64,000 nt of DNA from Sphingosinicella sp. LHD-64 (GCF_031157375.1 NZ_JAVIFV010000001.1:186001-250000), one strand, 5' to 3'. Shown: positions 52,675 to 63,573, numbered from the stretch's first letter. Made by a program: numbers and translations. The notes: generated by a model from the sequence alone, not told the origin.

Positions 52675-53128
52675 AATTGGCTTCGGCGGCGAGCTTGCCG
52701 CCGACCAGCGCGCGGCCGGCGAACTTGCAGACGCTGGTGCGCTTCTGGACGAACTCGACCTCCAGGCTCAGCAGGACACCGGGTTCAACCGGCGTCCGGA
52801 ACTTCGCCCCGTCGATCGCCATGAAATAGACGAGCTTGCCCGAGCCCGACAGGCCGAGCGATTCGACGGCGAGCACGCCGGCTGCCTGGGCGAGCGCCTC
52901 GACGATCAGCACGCCCGGCATGATCGGCCGGCCGGGGAAATGGCCCGCGAAGAACGGCTCGTTGATGGTCACCGCCTTGGTGGCGACGATCTTCTCGTCG
53001 ACCACCAGCTCCTCGACGCGGTCGACGAGGAGCATGGGAAAGCGATGGGGAAGCGCCGCCATCACCCGCCGGATATCGAACGGGACCCCGGAAGAAGCCG
53101 GGGCGGCGGCGCTGGTCCGGTCAGGCAT
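52640..53128 (-). CDS. fabZ: 3-hydroxyacyl-ACP dehydratase FabZ
   Basis: A 162-residue hot-dog-fold enzyme of fatty acid synthesis. The active-site motif [19 protein letters not shown] gives His63 and Glu77. [13 protein letters not shown] and KVDGAKFR-like strands ([16 protein letters not shown]) complete the family pattern. The ATG overlaps the ompH stop by one base. In E. coli lpxD lies between skp and fabZ and lpxA follows; here both are absent. The 3' end overlaps btuD by 35 bases. Confidence 0.94.
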   Translation of the reverse strand: MPDRTSAAAPASSGVPFDIRRVMAALPHRFPMLLVDRVEELVVDEKIVATKAVTINEPFFAGHFPGRPIMPGVLIVEALAQAAGVLAVESLGLSGSGKLVYFMAIDGAKFRTPVEPGVLLSLEVEFVQKRTSVCKFAGRALVGGKLAAEANFTAMIADPPTD

Positions 53129-53757
53129 TACCGGCCCTGCGGACGGTTCTGCTGCTGCTGTTGCTGCTGGGCCGGCTGCTGCGCGGCGGGCTGCTGCGCG
53201 GGCGCGTTGACGTTCACGCTCGTCACCGCGGTGTTGAGCGCGGCCAGGACCGCATCGGTGATCTCGACCGACGGGTTGATCGCGAGCGTCGCCGCGCGAT
53301 CCATGGCGATCGTCGCCCCGCGCTGCTGCATGATCTGGGTGATCGATGTGTTCAGCGGTCCCTCGAGCTGCTGCAGGACGAAGGCGCCGTTGCGGCGGAG
53401 CTGCTCCTGACGAGTCTGAAGCTCCCGCTGCGCGTTCTCCTGAGACGTCTGGAAGGTGCGGATCCGCGTCTGGAGCGCCGCATCCGGCTGCCCGCCCTGC
53501 GGAATGGCGTTGATCGCCGTTTGGATCGCCGTCTGCTCGGTCTGCAGCGGCTGGCCGAGCTGTTGCGCGCGCTGCTCGAGCTGCTGACGCTGCGTCTGGA
53601 GCTGCTGGTTGGCGGCGACGCAGGCCGTGCACTGGCTGAGGATGCGCTGGGTGTCGACGACGGCGACGACGGCCGGCGCGATTGCCTGAGCCTGCGCGGC
53701 GGCCGGAATGGCAAGTGCGAGCGCGGCGGAGGCCGTGCCGAAGAGCAGTTTGTTCAT
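53128..53757 (-). CDS. OmpH/Skp-family periplasmic chaperone
   Basis: A 209-residue exported protein with a signal peptide (cleavage after AQA near 23) followed by [20 protein letters not shown] and a long coiled coil (about 50-140, rich in Gln, Arg, Leu). The C-terminus ends in a Gln-rich tract that includes seven consecutive glutamines. Skp-type trimers carry unfolded outer-membrane proteins to BamA, encoded just upstream (the ompH ATG abuts the bamA stop). The CTAC cysteine pair (about 43-46) is unusual. Confidence 0.87.
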   Translation of the reverse strand: MNKLLFGTASAALALAIPAAAQAQAIAPAVVAVVDTQRILSQCTACVAANQQLQTQRQQLEQRAQQLGQPLQTEQTAIQTAINAIPQGGQPDAALQTRIRTFQTSQENAQRELQTRQEQLRRNGAFVLQQLEGPLNTSITQIMQQRGATIAMDRAATLAINPSVEITDAVLAALNTAVTSVNVNAPAQQPAAQQPAQQQQQQQNRPQGR

Positions 53758-56450
53758 CAGAATGCTGTCCCTACGTTGAAGCTGAAGAGTCGGGTATCGT
53801 CGCCCGGTTCGCTGAGCAGCGCCCTGGCGATGTCGATGCGGAATGGTCCGAACGGCGAGTTCCAGTTGACGCCGATGCCGATCGAAAGGCGCGGCGCGGG
53901 CGTATCGCCAAGGAAGACTTCACGGAAGGGCGAAACGCCGAGGCGGGTCAAAGTCGTGCCGGTCGGGCAGGTCGAGCCGCCGGGAACGGTGCTCACAGTT
54001 CCCGAAGGGTCGGTGCACTGGTTCAAGGTCAGCGGAGACCCGGGTGCGATGTCGAGCGTCACAGGATCCCGCACACCCCAGAGCGCGCCGACATCGACGA
54101 AAATCGAAGGCCTGAGACCAAGGTCGCGCGCCCCCGCACCGAGCGGAATCTCCAGTTCGGCGCGGCCTTGGTAGTAGAGGCGGCCGCCGATGGCATCATC
54201 GAGGATGGCATCGGGGTCGTCGCTGAGACGCACGTTCGTGATGTTGCCGTTCTCGTCCGTGTCGAACAGGTAGGGGATGCGCTGCACCCGCGGGCCGACG
54301 CCGCGGATGTCGAAGCCGCGCATCTGCGGATTGCCGAGGAAGAAGCGGTCGTTGATGCGGACCGGATCGACATTGGGCGCGCCGTCCTCGAACGAACGGA
54401 TGTAGCCGCCTTCGGCGCTGAGCGAGAAGATGAAATTGCCGAGGACGTTCCAATATTTCGCGGCGCTGGCGCGAGTCCGCAAATAGGTCACGTCGCCGCC
54501 GACGCCAGCGAAATCCTGGCTGAGCAGGACCCTGTGGCCGCGGGACGGCCGGACCGCGTTGTTGAGCGTGCTGTAGACGAGCGAATAGCCGATCGAGGAG
54601 GTCAGCCGGTTGCCGAGCGAGTCGCACAGATAGCGGCTGGCGAGCAGCGGGTCGCATTGCGACGGCAATGGCCCGGTGCCGTCGGGATCGGTAAAGTACA
54701 GCGCCTCGTTGAGGCTGACCTCGTCATAGGAAAGCCCGTAGCGCAAGGCGAGGCTGAGATTTTCCGTGATCGGCACGCCTGCGCGGACCTGCCCGCCCGT
54801 GCTGACCACCTCGTAAGTCGTCTGACGATCGTTCCCGAGCAGGTTGAAACTGTTATAGTCGCGCCGGAAGAGATCGAAGCCGACAGCGATGTTGCGATCG
54901 AACAGATAAGGCTCGGTAAAGCCGAGCTCGACCGACTTGCTGTAGGACGAATAATTGACCGCCGCCCGCAGCTCCTGCCCACGGCCCATGAAATTGCGCT
55001 GGCGGATGGAGAGGTTGACGAGGAAACGCTCGAGGCTCGAGAAGCCTGCCGAGAGCTGGAGTTCGCCGGTCGCCCGCTCCTCGACCGCGACGCCGAGAAC
55101 GACACGGTCGGGGCCCGACCCCTGCTCCTGGGTGATCTCAAGATTGTCCTGGAAGAAGCCGAGCGACTGGATGCGGTCGCGCGAGCGGCGGACGCGGACA
55201 TTGTTGAACGCATCGCCCTCGGCGAGGCGGAACTCGCGGCGGATCACCTTGTCGTGCGTGTTGGTGTTGCCGGAAATGTCGATCCGCTCGACATAGACGC
55301 GCGGCGTTTCCGCAACCCGGAACGTCACCCCCATGGTGAGATTCTCGCGGCTGCGCTGGAACTGCGGGCGCACGTCCGCGAAGGCGTAGCCGAACAGGCC
55401 GGCCAGCTCGTTGAGGCTGGTGACCGTGTCCTCGACCTGCTGCGCATTGTACCAGTCGCCGGTGCGCATCGGCAGCGTGCGCTGGAGAGCGTCGGCCTGG
55501 AAATCGCGGATGTCGCTCTGGACGGCGACATCGCCGAATTTGTAGCGCTCGCCTTCCTCGACCACATAGGTGATGATGAAGTCACGCCGATCCGGCGTCA
55601 GTTCCGCGACCGCCGAAACGACGCGAAAGTCGGCATAGCCCTGGGTCAGATAGAACTGCCTGAGCTTCTGCTGGTCGAAGGCGAGCCGGTCGGGATCGTA
55701 GGTATCCGACGAGGTGAAGAAGTTCCACCAGACATGCTCGCGCGTCGCCATCTCCGAGACGAGGCGATTGTCGCCGAACCGCTCGTTGCCGATGATGTTG
55801 ATCTGACGGACGCGCGAGCGCGGTCCTTCGTTGATCTCGAACACCACGTCGACACGGTTCTGATCGAGCTGGACGATCTGCGGCACGACGCTGGCGGCGT
55901 AGCGGCCCTGGCGGCGGTACAGTTCGATGATGCGCGCGACGTCGGCGCGGGCGCGCGAACGGGTGAAGATCTGTCGCGGCGCGAGCCGGATTTCCGGCGC
56001 GATCTTGTCGTCCTTGAGACGGCGGTTGCCCTCCAGGACGATGCGGTTGATCACTGGGTTCTCGCGGACCTGGATGACGAGCTCGCCGGTGTCGGCGCCG
56101 GCGATCTGGACGTCCGCGAACAGCTCGGTCGCGTAGAGATCACGCAGCGCGTCGTCGAGACGCTCCTGCGTATAGGGCTCCCCGGGGCGCAGCGAGGTAT
56201 AGGAGAGAACCGTCTCCGGCTCGATCCGCTGGTTGCCGGAGACCGTGACCGTCCGGATGGTCCGGCTCGGCTCGGCCGGCGACGGCGGTGACAATTGCGG
56301 AATCTGTTCCGCCTGTGGTGCGGGTGCGGCGGGAGCCGGCTGCGCGACCTGTTGCGCCGCCGCGGGGGCGGACAGGCCACCGAGAACGGTTCCGACGAGG
56401 AGGACAGCGCACAGCTTTCGACCATTGGGAAATACTTCGTTCGCCGTCAC
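53757..56450 (-). CDS. bamA: Outer-membrane protein assembly factor BamA
   Basis: An 897-residue Omp85 protein. After a signal peptide ([21 protein letters not shown]) there is a Pro/Ala-rich stretch, five POTRA domains (the first beginning [20 protein letters not shown]) and a C-terminal 16-strand barrel with the Omp85 signature VRGF-like element ([14 protein letters not shown]) and final FNVGTAF. It folds and inserts outer-membrane proteins. The start is uncertain: GTG 56450 begins the signal region, and GTG 56510 would add 20 residues. rseP lies just upstream and ompH downstream. Confidence 0.94.
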   Translation of the reverse strand: MTANEVFPNGRKLCAVLLVGTVLGGLSAPAAAQQVAQPAPAAPAPQAEQIPQLSPPSPAEPSRTIRTVTVSGNQRIEPETVLSYTSLRPGEPYTQERLDDALRDLYATELFADVQIAGADTGELVIQVRENPVINRIVLEGNRRLKDDKIAPEIRLAPRQIFTRSRARADVARIIELYRRQGRYAASVVPQIVQLDQNRVDVVFEINEGPRSRVRQINIIGNERFGDNRLVSEMATREHVWWNFFTSSDTYDPDRLAFDQQKLRQFYLTQGYADFRVVSAVAELTPDRRDFIITYVVEEGERYKFGDVAVQSDIRDFQADALQRTLPMRTGDWYNAQQVEDTVTSLNELAGLFGYAFADVRPQFQRSRENLTMGVTFRVAETPRVYVERIDISGNTNTHDKVIRREFRLAEGDAFNNVRVRRSRDRIQSLGFFQDNLEITQEQGSGPDRVVLGVAVEERATGELQLSAGFSSLERFLVNLSIRQRNFMGRGQELRAAVNYSSYSKSVELGFTEPYLFDRNIAVGFDLFRRDYNSFNLLGNDRQTTYEVVSTGGQVRAGVPITENLSLALRYGLSYDEVSLNEALYFTDPDGTGPLPSQCDPLLASRYLCDSLGNRLTSSIGYSLVYSTLNNAVRPSRGHRVLLSQDFAGVGGDVTYLRTRASAAKYWNVLGNFIFSLSAEGGYIRSFEDGAPNVDPVRINDRFFLGNPQMRGFDIRGVGPRVQRIPYLFDTDENGNITNVRLSDDPDAILDDAIGGRLYYQGRAELEIPLGAGARDLGLRPSIFVDVGALWGVRDPVTLDIAPGSPLTLNQCTDPSGTVSTVPGGSTCPTGTTLTRLGVSPFREVFLGDTPAPRLSIGIGVNWNSPFGPFRIDIARALLSEPGDDTRLFSFNVGTAF

Positions 56451-56529
56451 GCGTCCCCGCCTTTTGATCTGAAGGCCGCCAACTGGGCCGGCCGTTGTCC
56501 CTGTAAGCACCTGCCCTGCCCCAACATAG

Positions 56530-57660
56530 TCAGCCGATCAAGCCGCCAAGCTTGGTAAAGAGGCCAAAAGAAGCCAGATCGTTGAACGTGACGAAGACCA
56601 TCAATGCCAGCAAAACCGCAAGGCCCGTCCTGAATGCCCACTCCTGGGCCTCCGGCTTCAGCGGTTTCCGCCTCACTCCCTCGATCGCGTAGAACAGCAG
56701 ATGTCCGCCGTCGAGCAAAGGAATTGGCAAGAGGTTGATGAATCCCAGATTAATTGAAATCAGGCTCATGAAGAGGACGAAGTCGAGCCAGCCGAGGCTC
56801 GCTTGCTGGCCGGAGAACTGGGCGATCTTCAACGGACCGCCCATTTCCTGAAGCGAGCGCTGGCCACGGATGACCTGCCCGAGCGTCACGACCATCATCT
56901 TCACCGTGTCGACGGTCTGCCCGAGCGCGGCGCCGACCACCTGATGCGCCGGAAGCCGGGCCACCTCGATGCCGCCCGGCCCGATGCCGATCCGGCCGAT
57001 CCGCGCCCTGTTGCCGAACCGGTCCTCGACCTCGAGCGACTGCGGCGTGATCTCCAGCGTCTGCGGCGCGCCGGCGCGCTCTATCCCCACGGTCATGCGC
57101 TGATCGGGGCGGATCGACACGTAGGAGGCAATGTCCTCGAATCGGTCGATGTTCCGCCGGTCTATGGCGGTAATGCGATCGCCGGGCCGGAGGCCGGCCG
57201 ATGCCGCGGCTGACCCTTCCAGGACCGTCGCGATGACCGGCGGCGTGCGCGGCTGGCCATAGGTGCCGAACAGGGCGATGTAGACGAGGATGGCGAACAG
57301 GAAATTGGTGATCGGCCCGGCGGCGACGATGATGAAGCGCTGCCACAATTTCTTCGCCTGGAAGGTCTCGGCGCGCTCCTCGGCAGGCAGAGCCAGCCAT
57401 TCGTCGCTCGGCGTCGAGGCCGGGTTCATGTCGCCCTTGAACCTGACGTAGCCGCCGAGCGGCATCCAGCCGACCTTCCAGCGGGTGCCGCGCTTGTCGG
57501 TCCAGCCGAAGACTTCGTGGCCGAAGCCGATCGAGAAGGCTTCCGCCTTTACCCCGAACCAGCGGCCCGCGAAATAATGGCCGAGCTCGTGGATGAAGAT
57601 CAGCGGCCCGATGACGAGCAGGAACGCGAGAATTGTGAAGAAGAGGCCGGGGCTGCTCAA
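56530..57660 (-). CDS. rseP: RIP metalloprotease RseP
   Basis: A 376-residue site-2-type intramembrane protease. The zinc motif is HELGHYFAGR (H24, E25, H28) in the first helix. GYVRFKGD and a PDZ domain (VLEGSAAASAGLRPGDRITA) follow, and the third metal ligand is in INLLPIPLLDGGHLLFYAIE. The family cleaves anti-sigma factors in envelope stress. dxr lies upstream with a 4-base overlap and bamA follows. Confidence 0.94.
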   Translation of the reverse strand: MSSPGLFFTILAFLLVIGPLIFIHELGHYFAGRWFGVKAEAFSIGFGHEVFGWTDKRGTRWKVGWMPLGGYVRFKGDMNPASTPSDEWLALPAEERAETFQAKKLWQRFIIVAAGPITNFLFAILVYIALFGTYGQPRTPPVIATVLEGSAAASAGLRPGDRITAIDRRNIDRFEDIASYVSIRPDQRMTVGIERAGAPQTLEITPQSLEVEDRFGNRARIGRIGIGPGGIEVARLPAHQVVGAALGQTVDTVKMMVVTLGQVIRGQRSLQEMGGPLKIAQFSGQQASLGWLDFVLFMSLISINLGFINLLPIPLLDGGHLLFYAIEGVRRKPLKPEAQEWAFRTGLAVLLALMVFVTFNDLASFGLFTKLGGLIG

Positions 57661-58817
57661 ATGCGGAACTTTCCTGTCACCTCGGCGGCCACGTCCCTGG
57701 CCTCCCGATCGATCTCCAGCACCTCGTCGATCGACGAGGGGCCCCCCGGTGCATAGCGGGAGAGAACCTCGCCCACCACCGACGCGATATCGAGGAAAGC
57801 GAGGCGGCTTTCAAGAAAAGATGCGACCGCTATCTCATTGGCGGCATTGAGGATGGCAGGCTTCGCACCACCCGCGACCAGCGCCTGCATGGCCAGGCCG
57901 AGAGCCGGAAAGCGATCCAGATCCGGCTCCTCGAAATCGAGTTTGCCGATCCTGACCAGGTCAAGGCGCGCGCACGGCGTCTCCATCCGCTCGGGCCAGG
58001 CGAGCGTGTGGGCGATCGGGATGCGCATGTCGGGTGCGCCGAGCTGGGCCAGCACCGAGCCATCGACATATTCGACCAAGCTGTGGATCACCGACTGCGG
58101 ATGGATCACCACTTCCAGAGCATCCGCCTCGACGGGGAAAAGATGATAGGCCTCAATGAGTTCTAGGCCCTTGTTCATCAAGGTCGCGGAATCGATCGAA
58201 ATCTTGGCGCCCATCGACCAGTTCGGATGGGCGACCGCCTCGGCGGGGGTGACTGCGCGCATCTCCTCGCGCGACCGGCAGCGGAACGGGCCGCCGCTGG
58301 CGGTGAGGATGACCCGGCGAATGCTGCCCGGCCGCGCGGCGTCGAAACACTGGAAGACGGCATTGTGCTCGGAATCGACCGGCAGCAGGGTCGCGCCGTT
58401 CGCCGCCGCGGCCGTCGTCATCAGGTCCCCTGCAGAAACGAGCGATTCCTTGTTGGCGAGCGCAACCGTGCCGCCGGCCTCCAGCGCCCGCATGACCGGC
58501 TTGAGGCCCGCCGTGCCCACGATCGCCGCCATCGTCCAGTCGGCGCCGGCGGCGGCGGCATCGGCAATCGCCTGCTCTCCGACGCGCGCGTCGACGCCGG
58601 TGCCTTCGAGCGCCTCCCTGAGGCGCGCGTGATGAGTTTCGTCGCCGATCACTGCCGTTCGAGGGCGGAAGCGACGGGCGAGTTCGACCAGGCCGTCGAT
58701 ATCCTTGCGCGCGGTCAGCGCGACGATCTCGAACCGGTCGCGGTTGCGTTCGATGAGGTCGAGGGTGGACCGGCCGACCGATCCGGTTGCGCCGAGGATG
58801 GTGACGCTGCGGGTCAT
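57657..58817 (-). CDS. dxr: 1-deoxy-D-xylulose-5-phosphate reductoisomerase
   Basis: A 386-residue enzyme of the MEP pathway making methylerythritol phosphate. It has the NADPH fold ILGATGSVGRSTLDLIERN, the catalytic regions LLPVDSEHNAVFQC and LTASGGPFR, HPNWSMGAKISIDSATLMNK and HPQSVIHSLVEYVDGSVLAQLG. ATG 58817 is chosen because it gives the 4-base ATGA overlap with cdsA; a GTG three codons earlier is possible. ispDF, at 5239-6399, supplies later steps. Confidence 0.95.
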   Translation of the reverse strand: MTRSVTILGATGSVGRSTLDLIERNRDRFEIVALTARKDIDGLVELARRFRPRTAVIGDETHHARLREALEGTGVDARVGEQAIADAAAAGADWTMAAIVGTAGLKPVMRALEAGGTVALANKESLVSAGDLMTTAAAANGATLLPVDSEHNAVFQCFDAARPGSIRRVILTASGGPFRCRSREEMRAVTPAEAVAHPNWSMGAKISIDSATLMNKGLELIEAYHLFPVEADALEVVIHPQSVIHSLVEYVDGSVLAQLGAPDMRIPIAHTLAWPERMETPCARLDLVRIGKLDFEEPDLDRFPALGLAMQALVAGGAKPAILNAANEIAVASFLESRLAFLDIASVVGEVLSRYAPGGPSSIDEVLEIDREARDVAAEVTGKFRI

Positions 58818-59680
58818 CCGGTCCACAGCCCCGCCATCAGCACCGCCAGCGTGACCACTGCCACCGGCAGCAGCCCATCGACCCGGTCGAGGACGCCGCC
58901 ATGGCCCGGCAGGAGGGTGCCGCTGTCCTTGACGCCAGCGCGGCGCTTCTCCCAGCTCTCATAGAGATCGCCGGCCTGGGCAAGCACCGCCATTGGGGCG
59001 CCGAGCCAGAGGAAGGGCGCGCCCAGCGCGAAAATCTCCAGCCCGGCGACGAGCCAGCCTGCGACGGCCGCTGCGACGATGCCGCCGAAAAGCCCCGCCC
59101 AGGTCTTGTTCGGGCTGATCCGCGGCGCGAGCTTCGGGCCGCCGATCGCCCTTCCGGCGAAATAGGCGCCGATATCGGTCGCCCAGGTAACGATCATCGC
59201 CCAGAAGACGAGCCCGTACCAGGCCCAGCCCAGCACCAGCAGATCGAAGGCCGGGACGGCGATGTAGAAGAAGCCCCAGGCCATGACGAGGCGGCGGCTG
59301 AGGATGCCGACGATCATCGCCACGGCCGCGGCGATGCCGAAACCTGTCCAGACCGGCGCGAAGCTTTCCGGCGCCAACGCGAGGATGCCGGCTCCGTCCG
59401 GGGTCAGGATCTCGTCCATCTGGCCGGCCGGAAAGAGCCATTCAGTGACGCCGAACAGGAAGGCGACGACCAGCGCCGCGCTTGCCCATGCCCAGTGGCG
59501 AGGCAAGCGATGCATGTCGCTCCACTCGACCAGCATGATCGCGGCGCCCAGCGCGACCAGGATGCGGAACGGCCAGCCGCCCAGATAGATGGCGACGCTC
59601 GCCACCGCGACCATGGCCACGCCGGCGGCGAAGCGCACGGTGAGGTCCGCCGCGGGCTTCTGCATGTTTTCGACCGTCAT
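58814..59680 (-). CDS. cdsA: Phosphatidate cytidylyltransferase
   Basis: A 288-residue integral membrane enzyme making CDP-diacylglycerol. Multiple hydrophobic helices precede the CdsA signature: DIGAYFAGRAIGGPKLAPRI, SPNKTWAG and the C-terminal KDSGTLLPGHGGVLDRVDGL. It overlaps uppS and dxr by 4 bases each. Confidence 0.95.
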   Translation of the reverse strand: MTVENMQKPAADLTVRFAAGVAMVAVASVAIYLGGWPFRILVALGAAIMLVEWSDMHRLPRHWAWASAALVVAFLFGVTEWLFPAGQMDEILTPDGAGILALAPESFAPVWTGFGIAAAVAMIVGILSRRLVMAWGFFYIAVPAFDLLVLGWAWYGLVFWAMIVTWATDIGAYFAGRAIGGPKLAPRISPNKTWAGLFGGIVAAAVAGWLVAGLEIFALGAPFLWLGAPMAVLAQAGDLYESWEKRRAGVKDSGTLLPGHGGVLDRVDGLLPVAVVTLAVLMAGLWTG

Positions 59681-60423
59681 AGCCCGCCGTAGCGCCGCTC
59701 CCGCCGGGCATATTCGGCGAGCGCAGCCTGCATGACGGCCTCGTCGAAATCGGGCCAGAGCGTGTCGACAAAGAGCAATTCGGCATAAGCCGCCTGCCAG
59801 AGCAGGAAATTGGACAGGCGCTGCTCGCCCGAGGTGCGCAACAGGAGGTCGAGTGGCGGCAATCCGTGGGTGTCGAGCGTGCCGTCGATCCGCGCCTCAT
59901 CGATCTCCTCGGGCCGAAGCTGCCCTGCTGCCACCTGCTCCGCGAGCCGGCGCGTGGCGCCGACCAGCTCGGCGCGCGCGCCGTAATTGAGCGCGATCGC
60001 CAAAATCATCCGACGATTGCCGGCAGTTTTGGCGACGGCATCATCGACCATCTTCGCCACATCGGGCTCGAACGCCGTGTGATCGCCCAGAATGACAAGC
60101 TTTATACCTTCCCTATGAAGGTCGTTCAGCTCCTTTTTCACATAGAATTTGAGGAGTGCGGTAAGATCGGCGATCTCGGTCTTGGGCCGCCGCCAGTTTT
60201 CCGAGGAGAAGGCGTAAAGCGTCAGGCACTCGACTCCCGCTTCACCTGCGGCGCGCAGCGCCTTGCGGGCAGCCTCCGCTCCGGCGCGGTGCCCCGCCGA
60301 ACGTGGCAGGCCGCGCGCGTTCGCCCAGCGGCCGTTGCCGTCCATGATGATAGCGACGTGGCGCGGGACCGCGATTTCCGGCGCTTCCGGTCGGGTCCCG
60401 GCGCTGGCCGGCGCGGCGGTCAC
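59677..60423 (-). CDS. uppS: Undecaprenyl diphosphate synthase
   Basis: A 248-residue cis-prenyltransferase. The catalytic Asp28 is in [61 protein letters not shown] and [24 protein letters not shown] are family motifs. It makes the lipid carrier for cell wall assembly. The GTG start overlaps the frr stop by 4 bases. Confidence 0.95.
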   Translation of the reverse strand: MTAAPASAGTRPEAPEIAVPRHVAIIMDGNGRWANARGLPRSAGHRAGAEAARKALRAAGEAGVECLTLYAFSSENWRRPKTEIADLTALLKFYVKKELNDLHREGIKLVILGDHTAFEPDVAKMVDDAVAKTAGNRRMILAIALNYGARAELVGATRRLAEQVAAGQLRPEEIDEARIDGTLDTHGLPPLDLLLRTSGEQRLSNFLLWQAAYAELLFVDTLWPDFDEAVMQAALAEYARRERRYGGL

Positions 60424-60977
60424 TTCTGAAGGATTTCCTTGTCCTTGGCGGCGAGAACGTCGTCGATCTCCTTGATCGCCTCGTCGGTGAGCTTCTGCAC
60501 CTCGGTGTCGAGGCGCTTATGCTCGTCTTCGCTGATCTCCTTCTTCTTCTCGTCGGTCTTGAGCGCGTCCATGCCGTCGCGGCGGACGTTGCGGACGGCG
60601 ACCTTCGCCTTCTCGGCATATTGGTGGGCGAGCTTGGCGAGCTCCTTGCGGCGCTCCTCGGTCAGGTCCGGGATCGGCAGGCGGATGTTCTGGCCGTCGG
60701 TGATCGGGTTGATGCCGAGACCGGCATTGCGGATCGCCTTCTCGACCGCCGAGATGTTCGAGCGGTCCCAGACCTGCACGGACAGCAGTCGCGGTTCGGG
60801 CGCCGAGACGGTCGCGACCTGGTTCAAGGGCATGTTCGCGCCATAGACCTCGACCGTGACCGGATCGAGCAGCGCTGTCGAGGCGCGCCCCGTACGCAGG
60901 CCGCCCAGATCGTGCCTCAGCGCCTCGACGGCGCCGTGCATACGGCGCTGCAGATCGCCCTTGTCATAAGCCGGCAT
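60420..60977 (-). CDS. frr: Ribosome recycling factor
   Basis: A 185-residue recycling factor: [79 protein letters not shown] and [20 protein letters not shown] 5-6 bases before ATG 60977 sets the start. It splits post-termination ribosomes with EF-G. It follows pyrH by 10 bases. Confidence 0.96.
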   Translation of the reverse strand: MPAYDKGDLQRRMHGAVEALRHDLGGLRTGRASTALLDPVTVEVYGANMPLNQVATVSAPEPRLLSVQVWDRSNISAVEKAIRNAGLGINPITDGQNIRLPIPDLTEERRKELAKLAHQYAEKAKVAVRNVRRDGMDALKTDEKKKEISEDEHKRLDTEVQKLTDEAIKEIDDVLAAKDKEILQK

Positions 60978-60987
60978 GGCGTCCTCC

Positions 60988-61704
60988 CTAGTTCTGGACG
61001 ATCGTCGCCATGCCTTCACCACCCAGGACGCGGGCGAGATTGCCCTGTTCGCGGATGTTGAAGACGACGATCGGGATGTTGTTGTCACGGCACAAGGCGA
61101 CGGCGCTCGCGTCCATCACCTTGAGATTGTCGGCGAGCACCTGGTTGAAGGTGACGGTGTCGTAGCGCCTGGCGTCCGCCACCTTCTTAGGGTCGGCATC
61201 GTAGATGCCGTCGACGCTGGTACCCTTGAACAGGGCGTCGCAGCCCATCTCGGCGGCGCGCAGCGCTGCGGCGGTGTCGGTGGTGAAGAAGGGGTTACCG
61301 GTGCCGGCGGCGAAGATCACCACCCTGCCCTTCTCCATGTGGCGGATCGCCCGGCGGCGGATATAGGGCTCGGAGACGGTCGCCATCGGGATGGCAGACT
61401 GGACGCGGGTGTCGACCCCGATCTTCTCGAGCGAATTCTGCAGGGCGAGCGCGTTCATGACGGTCGCCAGCATGCCCATATAATCGGCGCTGGCCCGGTC
61501 GAAGCCCTTGGCGGCGCCGGCGAGGCCGCGGAAGATGTTGCCGCCGCCGACGACGAGACAGAGCTCGAAACCGTTCTCGCGGGCCACCTTGATCTCGCCG
61601 GCGAGGCGGGCGACCGTGTCCGGATCGATGCCGAACTGGCCGTCGCCCATCAGCGCCTCGCCCGACAGCTTCAGCAAGATCCGGTTGAAGCGCGGGCGCG
61701 ACAT
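60988..61704 (-). CDS. pyrH: UMP kinase
   Basis: A 238-residue amino-acid-kinase-fold enzyme: [13 protein letters not shown] near the N-terminus, [70 protein letters not shown]. It phosphorylates UMP to UDP. It lies between tsf and frr as in most proteobacteria. Confidence 0.96.
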   Translation of the reverse strand: MSRPRFNRILLKLSGEALMGDGQFGIDPDTVARLAGEIKVARENGFELCLVVGGGNIFRGLAGAAKGFDRASADYMGMLATVMNALALQNSLEKIGVDTRVQSAIPMATVSEPYIRRRAIRHMEKGRVVIFAAGTGNPFFTTDTAAALRAAEMGCDALFKGTSVDGIYDADPKKVADARRYDTVTFNQVLADNLKVMDASAVALCRDNNIPIVVFNIREQGNLARVLGGEGMATIVQN

Positions 61705-61741
61705 GAAGGCGATTTCCGTTCGATGCTATGCTGAGAGCGCG

Positions 61742-61760
61742 CGCACCTTAGTAAGGTGCG
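61742..61760 (-). terminator. Short palindrome between tsf and pyrH
   Basis: CGCACCTTA (61742-61750) and TAAGGTGCG (61752-61760) are perfect complements around a single G. A C-rich/G-rich pair (about 61775-61807) lies nearer the tsf stop. Without a T-run, this may only attenuate read-through from rpsB-tsf into pyrH. Confidence 0.35.
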
Positions 61761-61813
61761 ACGGGAGTGCCAAGCCTCTCCCCCTCCCGCAAATCGGAAG
61801 GGGGAGATGCTGG

Positions 61814-62758
61814 TTATGCGACGGGCTCGGCTTTCTGGGTGCCGGCGGCGGCGGCGACTTCGGCGGCGAAGTCGCTTTCCTTCTTCTCGATGCCCTCGCC
61901 GATCTGGAAGCGCAGGTACGAGGCGAGCGTCACCGGCGCGCCGAGGCGCTTGCCCTCGGCGGCGATCACGTCCTCGACCTTCGTCTTGTTGTCCATGACG
62001 AAGAGCTGCGAGAGCAGCGCATTCTCCTTGCGGAACTTGGCCATTGCGCCCTCGACCATCTTCTCGACGATGTCGGCGGGCTTGCCCGATTCCTTGGCCT
62101 TCTCAAGCGCGATGCCACGCTCGCGCTCGATCAGGGCGGCGTCGAGATCCTCGCCGCGCAGCGCCAGCGGGTTCGCCGCGGCGATGTGCATGGCGAGCTG
62201 CTTCCCGAGCGCCTCGAGTGCGGCCTTGTCGGCCGCGCTCTCCAGCGCGACCAGCACGCCGATCTTGCCGAGGCCCGGCGCAGCGGCATTGTGGACATAG
62301 GACACGACCGCGCCCTCGTTCACGCTGACGCGGCCGGCGCGGCGCAGCGACTGGTTCTCGCCGATCGTGGCGATGTTGTTGGTCAGCACCTCGTTGACGC
62401 TGCCGCCGCCCGGATAGGCGGCATTGCCCAGCGCCTCGATGTTCGCGCCGGTCTCGAGCGCCAGCTTCGCGACTTCGCGCACGAAGCCCTGGAACTGCTC
62501 GTTCTTGGCGACGAAATCGGTCTCCGAGTTCACCTCGACGACCGCGCCGGTCGCGCCCTCGACGGCGACGCCGACCAGGCCCTCGGCGGCGACGCGCCCG
62601 GACTTCTTGGCGGCGGCCGCGAGGCCCTTGGTGCGCAGCCAGTCGATGGCGGCTTCCATGTCGCCATTGGTCTCGGCCAGCGCCTTCTTGCAGTCCATCA
62701 TGCCGGCGCCGGTGCGCTCGCGCAGTTCCTTCACCGCTGCGGCCGTGATCTCAGCCAT
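61814..62758 (-). CDS. tsf: Elongation factor Ts
   Basis: A 314-residue nucleotide exchange factor for EF-Tu. The N-terminal UBA-like part reads [20 protein letters not shown] and the core has [27 protein letters not shown] and IGVLVALES. The C-terminal dimerisation module ends before a short Ala-rich tail. It follows rpsB across a 56-base gap that contains a hairpin. Confidence 0.96.
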   Translation of the reverse strand: MAEITAAAVKELRERTGAGMMDCKKALAETNGDMEAAIDWLRTKGLAAAAKKSGRVAAEGLVGVAVEGATGAVVEVNSETDFVAKNEQFQGFVREVAKLALETGANIEALGNAAYPGGGSVNEVLTNNIATIGENQSLRRAGRVSVNEGAVVSYVHNAAAPGLGKIGVLVALESAADKAALEALGKQLAMHIAAANPLALRGEDLDAALIERERGIALEKAKESGKPADIVEKMVEGAMAKFRKENALLSQLFVMDNKTKVEDVIAAEGKRLGAPVTLASYLRFQIGEGIEKKESDFAAEVAAAAGTQKAEPVA

Positions 62759-62784
62759 GTCTCATATCCTCTTGATAGAACGGG

Positions 62785-62805
62785 TCCCCGGCCCATGGCC
62801 GGGGA
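62785..62805 (-). terminator. Attenuator-like hairpin between rpsB and tsf
   Basis: TCCCCGGCC (62785-62793) pairs perfectly with GGCCGGGGA (62797-62805) around a 3-base loop, in the rpsB-tsf gap. A partial terminator at this position is known from other bacteria and would set the S2:EF-Ts ratio. No T-run is seen on the minus strand. Confidence 0.5.
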
Positions 62806-62814
62806 ATGTTGCGC

Positions 62815-63573
62815 TTAGGCTTCAGCCAGCGCCGCTTCGGCCGGCGGCTCGTCCTGCGCGCCGAGATCGACGCCGCGGGCGGCCGCGCCGCCCTGCTTGC
62901 CGGCGAGCACCGCATCGGCGATCGCGTCGCAATAGAGACGAACGGCGCGGCTGGCATCGTCATTGCCCGGCACCGGGAAGGCGATGCCGTTCGGGCTCAC
63001 ATTGGTGTCGAGCACCGCGACGACCGGAATGCCGAGCACGTTCGCTTCCTTGATCGCCAGCTCTTCCTTGTTGGCGTCGATCACGAACATCACGTCCGGG
63101 ATGCCGCCCATGTCGCGGATGCCGCCAAGGCTGAGCTCGAGCTTGTCGCGCTCGCGGGTGAGCTGGAGCACTTCCTTCTTGGTGAGGCCGTGCGTGTCGC
63201 CGGCGAGCTGCTCCTCGAGGCTCTTGAAGCGCTTGATCGAGTTGGAGATCGTCTTCCAGTTGGTGAGCATGCCGCCCAGCCAGCGATGGTTGACGAAATG
63301 CTGGCCCGAGCGGCGCGCGGCCTCGGCGATCGGATCCTGCGCCTGGCGCTTGGTGCCGACGAACAGCACCTTGCCGCCCGACGCGGCGGTCGAGCGCACG
63401 AAGTCGAGCGCACGCGCGAACAGCGGCACGGTCTGCGACAGGTCGATGATGTGCACCCCGTTGCGCTCGCCGAAGATGTACGGCTTCATCTTGGGGTTCC
63501 AGCGATGGGTCTGGTGGCCGAAATGCGCCCCGGCCTCGAGCAATGCCTGCATGGTGACGTCGGTGGACGCCAT
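62815..63573 (-). CDS. rpsB: 30S ribosomal protein S2
   Basis: A 252-residue S2: [20 protein letters not shown] at the start, [70 protein letters not shown] and [28 protein letters not shown] 7 bases before ATG 63573 sets the start; the frame upstream (to 63651) is leader. It heads the rpsB-tsf-pyrH-frr cluster. Confidence 0.97.
   Translation of the reverse strand: MASTDVTMQALLEAGAHFGHQTHRWNPKMKPYIFGERNGVHIIDLSQTVPLFARALDFVRSTAASGGKVLFVGTKRQAQDPIAEAARRSGQHFVNHRWLGGMLTNWKTISNSIKRFKSLEEQLAGDTHGLTKKEVLQLTRERDKLELSLGGIRDMGGIPDVMFVIDANKEELAIKEANVLGIPVVAVLDTNVSPNGIAFPVPGNDDASRAVRLYCDAIADAVLAGKQGGAAARGVDLGAQDEPPAEAALAEA

Noticed and set aside
53140-53180. Trinucleotide repeat (CTG/CAG type) as a stand-alone microsatellite
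   Set aside because: It encodes the Gln-rich tail of the Skp-like chaperone in frame, so it is described with that gene.
53161-56291. Very long plus-strand frames opposite ompH and bamA
   Set aside because: Antisense shadows of GC-rich genes; the minus-strand products match well-known envelope proteins over their full length.
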